Source: Symbiobacteriaceae bacterium
Lineage (GTDB): Bacteria; Bacillota; JAAYKD01; WRDA01
DNA length: 6,738 bases
Reading direction: 5' to 3'
Assembly (NCBI GenBank): GCA_009783675.1
Contig: WRDA01000076.1
Span: 1-6,738 of the forward strand
The notes under the pieces were generated by a model. It was not told the DNA's origin and did not search any database. It saw only the letters and a list, made by a program, of their open reading frames with translations. Made by a program: the position numbers and the translations under genes. The first letter of the stretch is position 1. Each line of letters opens with the position of its first letter. This document shows, piece after piece, positions 1 through 6,419 of this stretch.

Positions 1-58
1 ATTCATTGATCCCCGAAAATACTTCCAGTTCCCCATGCTTTTTCGCAAAACACAACAA

Positions 59-91
59 CCCTGAAAGCTCGCATTCTTCGGGCTTTCAGGG
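59..91. terminator. Strong hairpin, possible terminator
   Basis: Perfect 10-bp inverted repeat: CCCTGAAAGC at 59-68 and GCTTTCAGGG at 82-91, separated by a 13-nt loop. On the plus strand the following bases (CTGTATTAT) are only moderately U-rich. On the minus strand the hairpin is followed by TTGTTGTGTTTT, a better U-rich tail, but I see no minus-strand gene just to its right that it would terminate. It most likely ends transcription entering from the left, protecting the next operon from read-through. The stem is certain; the terminator role is inferred. Confidence 0.5.
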
Positions 92-244
92 CTGTATTAT
101 ACTCTATTGGTGTCAAAGTCAGGTTACTACATCATCAGTATAGCACATAACAGACTTCCCCGGCAATATATTGGTGAGGACGCGTGTCGTGCAAGTAGTC
201 GTTTTTATGTCACGCTACCGGAGTTATCTCAGACAGCCGTCTAA

Positions 245-285
245 TGTAACATGAATATTTGCTTTATATCTTATTATATGTTACA
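245..285. promoter_or_regulatory. Inverted repeat, candidate operator of the AbiE-like operon
   Basis: TGTAACAT at 245-252 is repeated inverted as ATGTTACA at 278-285. The arm centres are about 33 bp apart, near three helical turns, and enclose a very AT-rich stretch where an RNA polymerase -10 element would be expected. A weak candidate promoter is TTGCTT (259-264), 17 nt, TACAAT (282-287), but its start point would fall almost on the ribosome binding site, so the real promoter may differ. AbiEi antitoxins are known to repress their own operons by binding inverted repeats in the promoter, which makes this a plausible autoregulatory site. The repeat is seen; the role is inferred. Confidence 0.4.
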
Positions 286-294
286 ATAATAAAC

Positions 295-299
295 GGAGG
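295..299 (+). promoter_or_regulatory. Ribosome binding site deciding the antitoxin start
   Basis: GGAGG, 7 nt before the ATG at 307. It selects that ATG over the in-frame TTG at 259, which has no such site and would put the operator-like repeat inside the coding region. Confidence 0.9.
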
Positions 300-306
300 T
301 GATATC

Positions 307-1269
307 ATGGAACCCTTTGTCTCCTATATCGAAGAAATGCTACATGTTACTGCAGAAGTTACCCCTTTTGAAGAGCGACTGGCACTACCGCTCTACTTGG
401 AGAAAGGATATAACCTGGTTGCACTCGTAGTTCAGGGCGTAAGTTTCCTGCTCGTTTTCCCCCGGGAAACCGGCAGCTTAACTTACTTACGCCAGCATGT
501 TAAACAGATCGAAAAGATCACCGGATACAATGCGGTCCTTTGTTTAGCATCTGTACGCAGCTATACTCGGGATAAGCTCCTCTCTGAGGGTATTCCGTTT
601 ATTATTCCTGGCAAGCAGCTCTATATGCCGTTTCTGGGGATCGCCCTCTCCAATAAAGCTAGCAGGCATCTTCCTCAAAGATCGTCTATTTCCCCCATGT
701 CTCAGAAACTGCTTCTGACTGCCATTTACCAAGGATGGGCTGATATTTCGCTAACCAATGCAGCTGATAGTCTGGCGGTGTCGAAGATGACTATAACCCG
801 CTGCTACGATGAGCTGGAGGCTATGGGCTTATCTTTAATCAGGTATGAAGGCAAGCGAAGGAACTTCGTTTGGGGGAACACCAAACGTCAGCTGTGGGAA
901 ACTGTATTCCCTTTTCTACGCAGCCCTGTTATTCGGCAATATCAATTAGAGAGCAGGAGCATTGTCGGGATCACGAAACTAGGTGGTATATCGGCGCTCT
1001 GTCATTACTCGATGCTGGCAGATAATCCCTACCCTACATTCGCTGTCAACCCGGTGGTGGAGAGAGCAGCGGGGCTTCGAAGACTGTCTGTCATACCGGC
1101 AGACGAGACTCCAGGTATGTTACTTCAAGTTCTAAGCTACGATCTGGCCTATGGAGATGACCTCGCTATCGATCCACTGTCGGCTATCCTGTCATTGTCT
1201 GCGGAAGACATAAGCGATCCACGTGTGGCAATGGCGATTGATGAAGTATTGGAGGCATTACCATGGTGA
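307..1269 (+). CDS. AbiEi-like winged-helix antitoxin / autoregulator
   Basis: A 320-residue cytosolic protein, probably the antitoxin and repressor of the nucleotidyltransferase encoded next. Three parts are visible. Residues 1-125 form an alpha/beta domain with two hydrophobic strands (about 38-51 and 75-81) ending in a GKQLYMPFLGI segment (102-112). Residues 130-190 form a MarR-like winged helix: the turn SLAVSKMTITRCYDELEAMG (155-174) is the helix-turn-helix and RYEGKRRNFVW (179-189) the basic wing. Residues 200-320 contain GITKLGGISALCHYSMLADN (221-240), which resembles the 'L-x-G-x-SAL-x-xY-x-ML' stretch I associate with AbiEi C-terminal domains. The gene overlaps the next by 7 nt, so the two are translationally coupled. 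No transmembrane segment or signal peptide is seen. The winged helix is clear; the antitoxin role rests on the partner gene and family resemblance. A plain MarR-like regulator is the alternative. Confidence 0.8.
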   Translation: MEPFVSYIEEMLHVTAEVTPFEERLALPLYLEKGYNLVALVVQGVSFLLVFPRETGSLTYLRQHVKQIEKITGYNAVLCLASVRSYTRDKLLSEGIPFIIPGKQLYMPFLGIALSNKASRHLPQRSSISPMSQKLLLTAIYQGWADISLTNAADSLAVSKMTITRCYDELEAMGLSLIRYEGKRRNFVWGNTKRQLWETVFPFLRSPVIRQYQLESRSIVGITKLGGISALCHYSMLADNPYPTFAVNPVVERAAGLRRLSVIPADETPGMLLQVLSYDLAYGDDLAIDPLSAILSLSAEDISDPRVAMAIDEVLEALPW

Positions 1270-2030
1270 TAGGATTGGAGCGGTTTAGAGATTACTTCAG
1301 GGACTTTCAGGATCAGTACATCATCATAGGCGGCACCGCCTGCGACGTCGCTTTACAGGAAGCTGGACGTCCCTTTCGCAGGACTAAAGACTTGGATGTG
1401 GTGCTAATCCTGGAATCATACACTCCTGCCTTTGGACGGAAACTAAGAGAGTTCATCAGTGAAGGACGTTACCGCAACCACGAAAGAAGCGACGGGAAGC
1501 CTCAGGCATATCGGTTCGACAAACCGCAAGAGCCAGGCTTTCCTCAAATGATTGAACTCCTGTGCAGATCGGACACTTTGTTTGATTCTATTTCTGACAG
1601 GTACCGTTCCATTCCAGTTTCTGCGGATATGGAAAGTCTTTCTGCAATCATCATGGATGACGGTTACTATCAGCTGCTCGAAGCTGGCAAGAGCATCGTT
1701 GACAGCATCCCGATGTTATCTCCTCCCTATCTGATACTACTCAAAGCCAAGGCATGGCTGAATTTAATGGAAGAATTGGCATCAGGAACGAACAGTATCG
1801 ACCGTAACCTGGAGGACAATATCCGTAAACACATAGAAGATGTGATCCGTCTTGCTGTTCTGTTACCCAGGGGTTCATCATACATTATTGATCATGACAT
1901 CTACGACGATCTGCATAAGTTTATGGAGTCGTTTGTAGCAGCTCCTCCTGATCTGAAGAAGCTTAACTTGGGGGAATTCAGCGTTGACGATATAGTAAGC
2001 GCATTGCTTGGCTCCTATACGGCTGGCTAG
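1263..2030 (+). CDS. AbiEii-like nucleotidyltransferase (putative type IV toxin)
   Basis: A 255-residue nucleotidyltransferase-fold protein. Visible active-site signatures: the GG turn at 23-24 (IIIGGTACDVAL); the paired metal-binding carboxylates D43 and D45 in RRTKDLDVV, matching the R-x-T-x-D-(I/L)-D form of AbiEii/MenT enzymes; a likely third carboxylate E98 in MIELLC; lysines K161 and K163 in PPYLILLKAKAW; and a late KHIEDVIRLAVLL helix (189-201) resembling the conserved K-x-x-x-D segment of AbiEii. Characterised relatives act in phage defence (AbiE) or modify tRNA acceptor ends (MenT). The ATG overlaps the upstream stop (ATGGTGA), and GGAGG at 1251-1255 sits 7 nt before it. All key residues appear intact, so the enzyme is probably active. 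Substrate and toxicity are inferred. A non-toxic nucleotidyltransferase with a private regulator is the alternative. Confidence 0.85.
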   Translation: MVIGLERFRDYFRDFQDQYIIIGGTACDVALQEAGRPFRRTKDLDVVLILESYTPAFGRKLREFISEGRYRNHERSDGKPQAYRFDKPQEPGFPQMIELLCRSDTLFDSISDRYRSIPVSADMESLSAIIMDDGYYQLLEAGKSIVDSIPMLSPPYLILLKAKAWLNLMEELASGTNSIDRNLEDNIRKHIEDVIRLAVLLPRGSSYIIDHDIYDDLHKFMESFVAAPPDLKKLNLGEFSVDDIVSALLGSYTAG

Positions 2031-2049
2031 CCATGCCGATCTGATTTTT
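2020..2049 (+). terminator. Weak candidate terminator of the AbiE-like operon
   Basis: CGGC-TGGC at 2020-2027 can pair with GCCA-GCCG (2030-2033 and 2035-2038, with T2034 bulged), followed by T5 at 2045-2049. The toxin stop codon lies inside the stem. The loop is very tight and the U-run starts 6 nt after the stem, so this is far from canonical, but nothing better is seen before the next gene. Confidence 0.3.
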
Positions 2050-2160
2050 GAGGATATTTTGATTCGCATTTTACAGTAATTAGTATTCCTGATTTACAGC
2101 ATCTGTGTCCTCAAGAGTTTCTCTGGTTCATAATGGTCTTTTGCGAGAGCTATCGAGCCT

Positions 2161-2198
2161 GGTATCTCCCGCAGCAACAGGTATCTCCTGCGGCAACT
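2161..2198. repeat. 19-bp imperfect tandem direct repeat
   Basis: Two adjacent 19-nt units, 2161-2179 and 2180-2198, both of the form GGTATCTCCYGCRGCAACW. They differ at three positions (C/T at 10, A/G at 13, A/T at 19). The second unit runs directly into the palindrome at 2198-2213. Tandem sites just upstream of a promoter are often regulator-binding sites, but a replication-slippage product is equally possible. Confidence 0.75.
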
Positions 2199-2213
2199 TG
2201 CACCAGGGTGCAA
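2198..2213. promoter_or_regulatory. Palindrome, candidate operator
   Basis: TTGCACC at 2198-2204 and GGTGCAA at 2207-2213 form a perfect 7-bp inverted repeat with a 2-nt centre (AG). It overlaps the candidate -35 box and part of the spacer of the promoter for the oxidoreductase gene, the position expected for a dimeric repressor or a MerR-like activator. No regulator gene for it is seen next to the oxidoreductase. The symmetry is certain; the function is inferred. Confidence 0.5.
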
Positions 2214-2226
2214 ATTATGATAGCAT
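2198..2226 (+). promoter_or_regulatory. Candidate sigma-A promoter of the oxidoreductase gene
   Basis: TTGCAC (2198-2203), 17-nt spacer, TAGCAT (2221-2226). Each box matches four of six consensus positions. Transcription would start near 2233, giving a leader of about 27 nt that still contains the ribosome binding site at 2245-2251. Spacing and position are good; the box matches are moderate. Confidence 0.4.
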
Positions 2227-2244
2227 GCAAATGTAAATGATGCG

Positions 2245-2251
2245 AAGGGAG
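2245..2251 (+). promoter_or_regulatory. Ribosome binding site selecting a GTG start
   Basis: AAGGGAG, 8 nt before GTG at 2260. The next in-frame ATG at 2272 would be 20 nt away, too far, so GTG is the better start. An out-of-frame ATG at 2258 meets TGA at once. Confidence 0.75.
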
Positions 2252-2259
2252 TATTTGAT

Positions 2260-3609
2260 GTGATTATCGATATGGAAAAGACCTTTCTGCGGCGTCCCAG
2301 GCAGGATCTGCTCTACGATGTCATCGTCTGTGGCGGAGGACCGGCTGGGATCGGCGCGGCTCTGGCGGCTGCTATCTGCGGTGCTCGCACCCTGATTCTG
2401 GAGGCGCGCAGTCAGTTTGGCGGCACAGCTACGGCCGGGATGTGGATGTGCTTTAACTGGATCTTCAAGGACAATCAGGATGGCTCCCGGGGTGGTGTTC
2501 ATCAGATCCTGGTAGATGAACTGGCAAAATATGGTTCCCTCGCCGCTCGCCCGGGTAGGCGAAACGACCAGGTTCTAAATAATGGTGGCAATCTGGATAT
2601 TCACCCCGAGTATCTCAAGAAGGTGCTATTCGATCTCTTCGAACACTATGAGATCGATTATTCGCTATATGCTCAGGCTATCGATGTCCTCAAGGACGAG
2701 GATACGGTGCGCGGTGTGGTGGTCATCGCTAAGGAAGGCGCCGTGACTTACCAGGGCAGGGTCATCATCGATGCTACCGGCGACGGCGATGTGGCTTACT
2801 ATGCCGGCTGTGAGATGGAGGATACGAATCCGGAGACTGGTTGGCGGGCACCTCATACCCTGCTTTTCGCTCTCTGCAATCTCGACGTGGAGAGAGTCAT
2901 GTCCACGGTCTACGAATCCGGCTTCAGAGTGGAGGACCAGGATTTCGCTTCTTTAAGGGATGCCATGTTACACGGCATTACCCAGGGATATCAAATCCCC
3001 GGGGGTGTCTCTATCGATCAGAGCACCATCCCCGGGGTTTTGAACTTCAACTATTCAACTACGGCTGGTCAGTTCTTCGATGGCACCTCCAGCTACGACC
3101 TTACCTGTGTAGAGAACCTTGGCATCCTGCAGGCTACGGAGTTTATCCGTTTCGTGAAGGACTTTAAGATACCTGGCTTCGAGAATGCTGCCTTGATGCG
3201 GACCGGCGGATTTGCGGCGGTGCGTGAGACCAGGCGGCTGGTAGGGGAGTATGTATTCACCGAAAAGGATCTCATCGAAGGAGCAACCTTCCCCGATGCC
3301 ATCGCTTGCAAGTTTGGCGGCCGGGACCCCATGGGTACTACCCGTCCTAATGTGAATATCAGTCAGGGCACCCAGTATCCCTATCGCTCCCTGTTACCGA
3401 AGAAGGTCGAGGGCCTGCTGGTAGCCGGACGCTGTGGTTCAGCGACCCTGCTTGGTCATTATGGCGGCAAGAGCATGGGCAACATGATGGCTTTCGGTCA
3501 GGCTGCGGGTATCGCCGCGGCTCTCTGCGTCAAGCTGGGCAAACAACCCCGTAAACTGGACTATAAGCTGATCCAGGCGAAACTGGCGGAGATGAATGTC
3601 GTCTATTAG
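2260..3609 (+). CDS. FAD-dependent oxidoreductase, FAD_oxidored family
   Basis: A 449-residue soluble flavoprotein of unknown substrate. The N-terminal dinucleotide-binding fold is plain: DVIVCGGGPAGIGAALAA (20-37) carries the GGGPAG turn, and E49 in TLILEA is the acidic residue expected to contact the adenosine ribose. FGGTATAGMW (53-62) follows, as in PF12831 proteins. DATGDGDVAYYAG (171-183) is the second flavin-contacting motif. RETRRLVGEY (322-331) and the C-terminal GLLVAGRCGSAT (385-396) with GNMMAFGQAAGIAAAL (407-422) are diagnostic of this family. No signal peptide, membrane segment or Fe-S cysteine cluster is seen, so electrons probably pass only through FAD. It stands alone: 229 nt after the toxin gene and convergent with valS, stops 57 nt apart. 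It appears intact. Family members occur in varied catabolic contexts, so no substrate is proposed. Confidence 0.95.
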   Translation: MIIDMEKTFLRRPRQDLLYDVIVCGGGPAGIGAALAAAICGARTLILEARSQFGGTATAGMWMCFNWIFKDNQDGSRGGVHQILVDELAKYGSLAARPGRRNDQVLNNGGNLDIHPEYLKKVLFDLFEHYEIDYSLYAQAIDVLKDEDTVRGVVVIAKEGAVTYQGRVIIDATGDGDVAYYAGCEMEDTNPETGWRAPHTLLFALCNLDVERVMSTVYESGFRVEDQDFASLRDAMLHGITQGYQIPGGVSIDQSTIPGVLNFNYSTTAGQFFDGTSSYDLTCVENLGILQATEFIRFVKDFKIPGFENAALMRTGGFAAVRETRRLVGEYVFTEKDLIEGATFPDAIACKFGGRDPMGTTRPNVNISQGTQYPYRSLLPKKVEGLLVAGRCGSATLLGHYGGKSMGNMMAFGQAAGIAAALCVKLGKQPRKLDYKLIQAKLAEMNVVY

Positions 3610-3666
3610 TAAGGATCTTGCTAGCCGAAATGTGCGAGGGGATCACTTGTTTTCCTGAAGCAGGTT

Positions 3667-6360
3667 TCAAGATAACTGCTGTTGCCTGGCGACCAGGGTC
3701 TGCTTTTTGCTCAGATAGTCTGCCAGCTTGACCCGTTCCTGCTCCACCACGGCTTGAGGTGCTTTGGACAGGAATCCTTCGTTTTGCAGGCGACTCTCCA
3801 GGCGGGCGATCTCCTCCTCCAGAGCAGCCAGTTCCTTAGCCAGTCTGGCTATCTCCTGAGGGATGTCGATCATTTCAGCCAGGGGGAGGTAGATCGTCAG
3901 GTTGCTGAGGGCGATTGTCAGGGCTTTGGCAGGTACCTCTGCTTCACTGATCATGGTTACTTCGCTGGCATTGGCCAACCTTTGCAGGAGTGGCTTCGCT
4001 TCTTCGGCCAGGGTTCGACCCTCGGGGCTGGCAGGCAGGATCTGCAGTATTATCTTGCGACCATGAGGCACATTCATTTCCCCGCGCAGGTTGCGAATCG
4101 AACGTATTCCCTCCATCAACGCAGTCATGTTGCGCTCGGCGGCGTTGTCGATTAAAGTGGCATTCGTCTTTGGCCAATCGGTGATCATGATGCTCCGGGA
4201 GGCTTCCCCTTTAGGAAGATGTTGCCAGATTTCCTCACTGATGAAGGGCATGAAAGGATGCAGCAGTTCCAGGGTGGTGCGCAGGACGGTGGCTAGGACC
4301 CCTTGAGCCAGACGAAGATCGGCGGCGGCTTCCTCGCTGGTTTGCGGATCGGGGTCAACTGCCTTCGGTTGTAAGCGTGGCTTGACCAGTTCGATATACC
4401 AGTCGCAAAATTCATCCCAAAGGAAGTCGTAAAGGGTACCCAGAGCTTCACCGAAGTCATAGCGCTCCAGGGCTTCCTGCACGGATGTGGTGACCTTGTT
4501 TAAGCGGCTGAGAATCCAGCGGTCGGGCAGGGTGAGTTGTGCAGAGGAGTCCAAAGGCGGTCCGGGCTGATATCCCTCAAGGTTCATCAGGACGAAGCGG
4601 GAGGCATTCCAGATCTTGTTGGCGAAGTTGCGGGCCTGTTCCAGACGTTCCTGCTGGAAGGACATGTCGTTGCCGGGGGCACTGCCGTGGATCAGCATGA
4701 AACGCAGGGCATCGGCTCCATAACCAGCGACGATGTCCGCGGGATCTATGCCATTGTTTAAGGACTTAGACATCTTACGCCCCTGGGTATCCCGCACCAT
4801 ACCATGGATGACTACGGTGTGAAATGGCTCGCGTCCCATGAATTCCAGGGAACTGAAGATCATGCGCGCCACCCAGAAGGAGATTATATCGTAGCCGGTA
4901 ACCAGCACATCGGTGGGGAAGTAACGTTTCAGATCGGGCGTCGTCTCCGGCCAGCCAAGGGTGGAGAAGGGCCACAGTGCTGAGGAGAACCAGGTGTCCA
5001 GCACATCCGGATCCTGTGTGAGCTGGGTACTACCGCAAGTGCTGCAGCAAGCAGGGTCCTCGATGGCGACGGTGCGATGCCCCTCCGGACAGGTCCAGGC
5101 TGGTATACGGTGCCCCCACCAGAGCTGACGGGAGATGCACCAGTCTCGGATGTTCTCCATCCAGTTGAGATAGGTGCGCCCATAACGTTCAGGTACGAAG
5201 CGCAGGCGTCCCTCCCGCACGGCGGCGATGGCTGGTTCAGCCAGAGGTTTCATCTTCACGAACCACTGCTCGGAGACCAGGGGTTCGATCACTGCATCAC
5301 AGCGGGAGCAGGTTCCCACGGAGTGGTGATGCTCCTCAATCTTGTCCATCAGGCCCTGTTCCTGCAGATCCTGTAAGATGCGGGCACGGCAAGCCATGCG
5401 TTCCATCCCCTGATAGATACCGGCATTTTCGTTCATGGTGGCATCTTTGGCCATCACCGCTATCTGGGGTAGGTTGTGGCGCAGGCCCATTTCGAAGTCA
5501 TTAGGATCATGGCCGGGAGTGATCTTGACGCAACCGGTACCAAAAGCCGGATCCACAGTCGCATCAGCGATTATGGGGATGACTCTCTCCATCAGAGGCA
5601 GGATAGCTTCCTGACCGATGAGATGCCGATAGCGTTCGTCAGTGGGATGGACCGCCACAGCCACATCGCCGAGCATGGTTTCCGGACGGGTGGTGGCGAC
5701 AGTGATGAAGCCATTTCCGGAAGCCAGGGGATATTTTATGTAGTAGAGCCGTCCGGCCCTCTCCTCGTGATCTACTTCGATATCGGAGATAACTGTCATG
5801 CAGTGAGGGCACCAGTTGACGATATAGGTCCCACGGTAGATCAGTCCCCGTTCATAGTAGCGCACGAAGGATTCCCGCACCGCCTTGGAACAGCCTTCAT
5901 CCAGGGTAAAACGTTCTCTGGACCAGTCGCAGGAGGCTCCCATCATGCGCAGCTGCTCCACTATGCGGCTGCCATACTGTTCCTTCCAGTCCCAGACTCT
6001 AGCCAGAAAACCCTCCCTGCCCAGGTCGTGACGAGTCAGACCCTCCTTGGCGATCTCCTCTTCCAGCTTGGCTTGGGTTGCGATGCCGGCGTGATCGGTG
6101 CCAGGCACCCAGAGAGCATCATCCCCGGACATACGCCGCCAGCGAATGAGAATGTCCTGGATAGCATTGTCCAGAGCATGGCCCATATGCAGCTGTCCGG
6201 TGACGTTCGGTGGCGGGATGACTATGGTGAAGGGTTTCTTGCCCGAGGCAGAGTCGGCTTGGGAGAACCCCTGTTCCATCCAGTAGGCATACCATTTGCT
6301 CTCGACCAGCTTGGGGTCATAAGCGGTGGCCATATTCGTCGCTGAACCCTGTGGTGTCAT
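3667..6360 (-). CDS. valS: Valyl-tRNA synthetase
   Basis: Class I synthetase that charges tRNA-Val with valine in the cytosol; 897 residues, near the roughly 880 of Bacillus ValRS. In order: PPPNVTGQLHMGHAL with the HIGH box (HMGH, 58-61); the CP1 editing domain with TTRPETMLGD (223-232) and GTGCVKITPGHDPNDF (274-289), which removes mischarged threonine; CPHC (184-187) and CSRC (351-354), plus a third Cys group at 424-442, probably zinc knuckles; QLWWGHRIP (412-420); KMSKS (529-533); an anticodon-binding helical region; and a C-terminal coiled coil (about 830-895) rich in Leu/Glu heptads. The start at 6360 is set by GGAG 9 nt upstream. The ATG at 6333 (MATAYDP, the more usual N-terminus) has no ribosome binding site, so nine extra residues are predicted. 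Expression is controlled by the T-box leader. No folC follows; the downstream gene is convergent. Confidence 0.99.
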   Translation of the reverse strand: MTPQGSATNMATAYDPKLVESKWYAYWMEQGFSQADSASGKKPFTIVIPPPNVTGQLHMGHALDNAIQDILIRWRRMSGDDALWVPGTDHAGIATQAKLEEEIAKEGLTRHDLGREGFLARVWDWKEQYGSRIVEQLRMMGASCDWSRERFTLDEGCSKAVRESFVRYYERGLIYRGTYIVNWCPHCMTVISDIEVDHEERAGRLYYIKYPLASGNGFITVATTRPETMLGDVAVAVHPTDERYRHLIGQEAILPLMERVIPIIADATVDPAFGTGCVKITPGHDPNDFEMGLRHNLPQIAVMAKDATMNENAGIYQGMERMACRARILQDLQEQGLMDKIEEHHHSVGTCSRCDAVIEPLVSEQWFVKMKPLAEPAIAAVREGRLRFVPERYGRTYLNWMENIRDWCISRQLWWGHRIPAWTCPEGHRTVAIEDPACCSTCGSTQLTQDPDVLDTWFSSALWPFSTLGWPETTPDLKRYFPTDVLVTGYDIISFWVARMIFSSLEFMGREPFHTVVIHGMVRDTQGRKMSKSLNNGIDPADIVAGYGADALRFMLIHGSAPGNDMSFQQERLEQARNFANKIWNASRFVLMNLEGYQPGPPLDSSAQLTLPDRWILSRLNKVTTSVQEALERYDFGEALGTLYDFLWDEFCDWYIELVKPRLQPKAVDPDPQTSEEAAADLRLAQGVLATVLRTTLELLHPFMPFISEEIWQHLPKGEASRSIMITDWPKTNATLIDNAAERNMTALMEGIRSIRNLRGEMNVPHGRKIILQILPASPEGRTLAEEAKPLLQRLANASEVTMISEAEVPAKALTIALSNLTIYLPLAEMIDIPQEIARLAKELAALEEEIARLESRLQNEGFLSKAPQAVVEQERVKLADYLSKKQTLVARQQQLS

Positions 6361-6369
6361 GAATAACAA

Positions 6370-6373
6370 CTCC
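6370..6373 (-). promoter_or_regulatory. Ribosome binding site deciding the valS start
   Basis: GGAG (inside GAAAGGAG, 6377-6370), 9 nt before the ATG at 6360. It directly abuts an in-frame TTG at 6369, which therefore cannot be the start. It lies just after the terminator U-run, so it is transcribed only when the T-box reads through. Confidence 0.9.
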
Positions 6374-6377
6374 TTTC

Positions 6378-6419
6378 AAAAAAACAACTCTTCTCGTCCT
6401 CAATTAAGGACGAAAAGAG
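6378..6419 (-). terminator. Intrinsic terminator of the valS T-box
   Basis: In the RNA sense, a 13-bp stem (6419-6407 paired with 6400-6388; one G-U wobble, otherwise Watson-Crick) with a 6-nt loop, followed by TTG and T7 at 6384-6378. The 5' half includes the CGTCCTT segment that would otherwise pair with the T-box sequence, so terminator and antiterminator are mutually exclusive. Confidence 0.95.

Larger units (their letters stand above)
1..306. other. Upstream intergenic region of the AbiE-like operon
   Basis: No complete gene is visible here. The left edge is open in more than one frame. On the plus strand a frame beginning at base 2 reads FIDPRKYFQFPMLFRKTQQP and stops at 62-64, inside the 5' arm of the hairpin at 59-91; this could be the tail of an upstream gene. 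On the minus strand an ATG at 36-34 opens a frame running off the window, without a convincing ribosome binding site. Neither can be settled from so few codons. Bases 92-240 show no gene, RNA or repeat that I can support. Bases 241-306 are AT-rich and hold the inverted repeat and ribosome binding site of the next gene. Confidence 0.5.

Noticed and set aside
105..176. TATTGGTG occurring at 105 and 169
   Set aside because: An 8-mer pair in AT-rich sequence with no surrounding similarity; chance is a sufficient explanation.
259..306. TTG at 259 as the start of the AbiEi-like gene, adding 16 residues
   Set aside because: It has no ribosome binding site, and GGAGG lies 7 nt before the ATG at 307. 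The longer start would also place the inverted repeat in coding sequence.
2070..2099. TTTACAG repeated at 2070 and 2093
   Set aside because: A short motif in an AT-rich stretch with no symmetry or promoter relation.
2161..2198. Possible CRISPR-like repeat
   Set aside because: There are only two units, directly adjacent with no spacer, and no cas gene.
2215..2502. Minus-strand open frame of 95 codons overlapping the oxidoreductase start
   Set aside because: Antisense to the FAD-binding fold, with low-complexity Ser/Ala/Arg composition.
3611..3671. Hairpins between the convergent stops (AAGGATC with GATCACTT plus T4; CTTG-CCTG with CAGG-CAAG)
   Set aside because: One has a 7-bp bulged stem with a loop of more than 20 nt, and the other a large internal T/T loop and no U-run. 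Neither is convincing as a terminator.
3682..4155. Plus-strand open frame of 157 codons opposite the 3' part of valS
   Set aside because: Antisense to the ValRS anticodon and coiled-coil region, Gln- and Leu-rich from complementary coding, and no recognisable domain.
5476..6345. Long plus-strand open frame of 289 codons opposite valS
   Set aside because: It lies wholly antisense to highly conserved ValRS sequence, including the HIGH box, and its translation shows no recognisable domain.
6361..6369. TTG at 6369 as the valS start
   Set aside because: The GGAG motif directly abuts it, leaving no spacing, whereas ATG at 6360 is 9 nt away.
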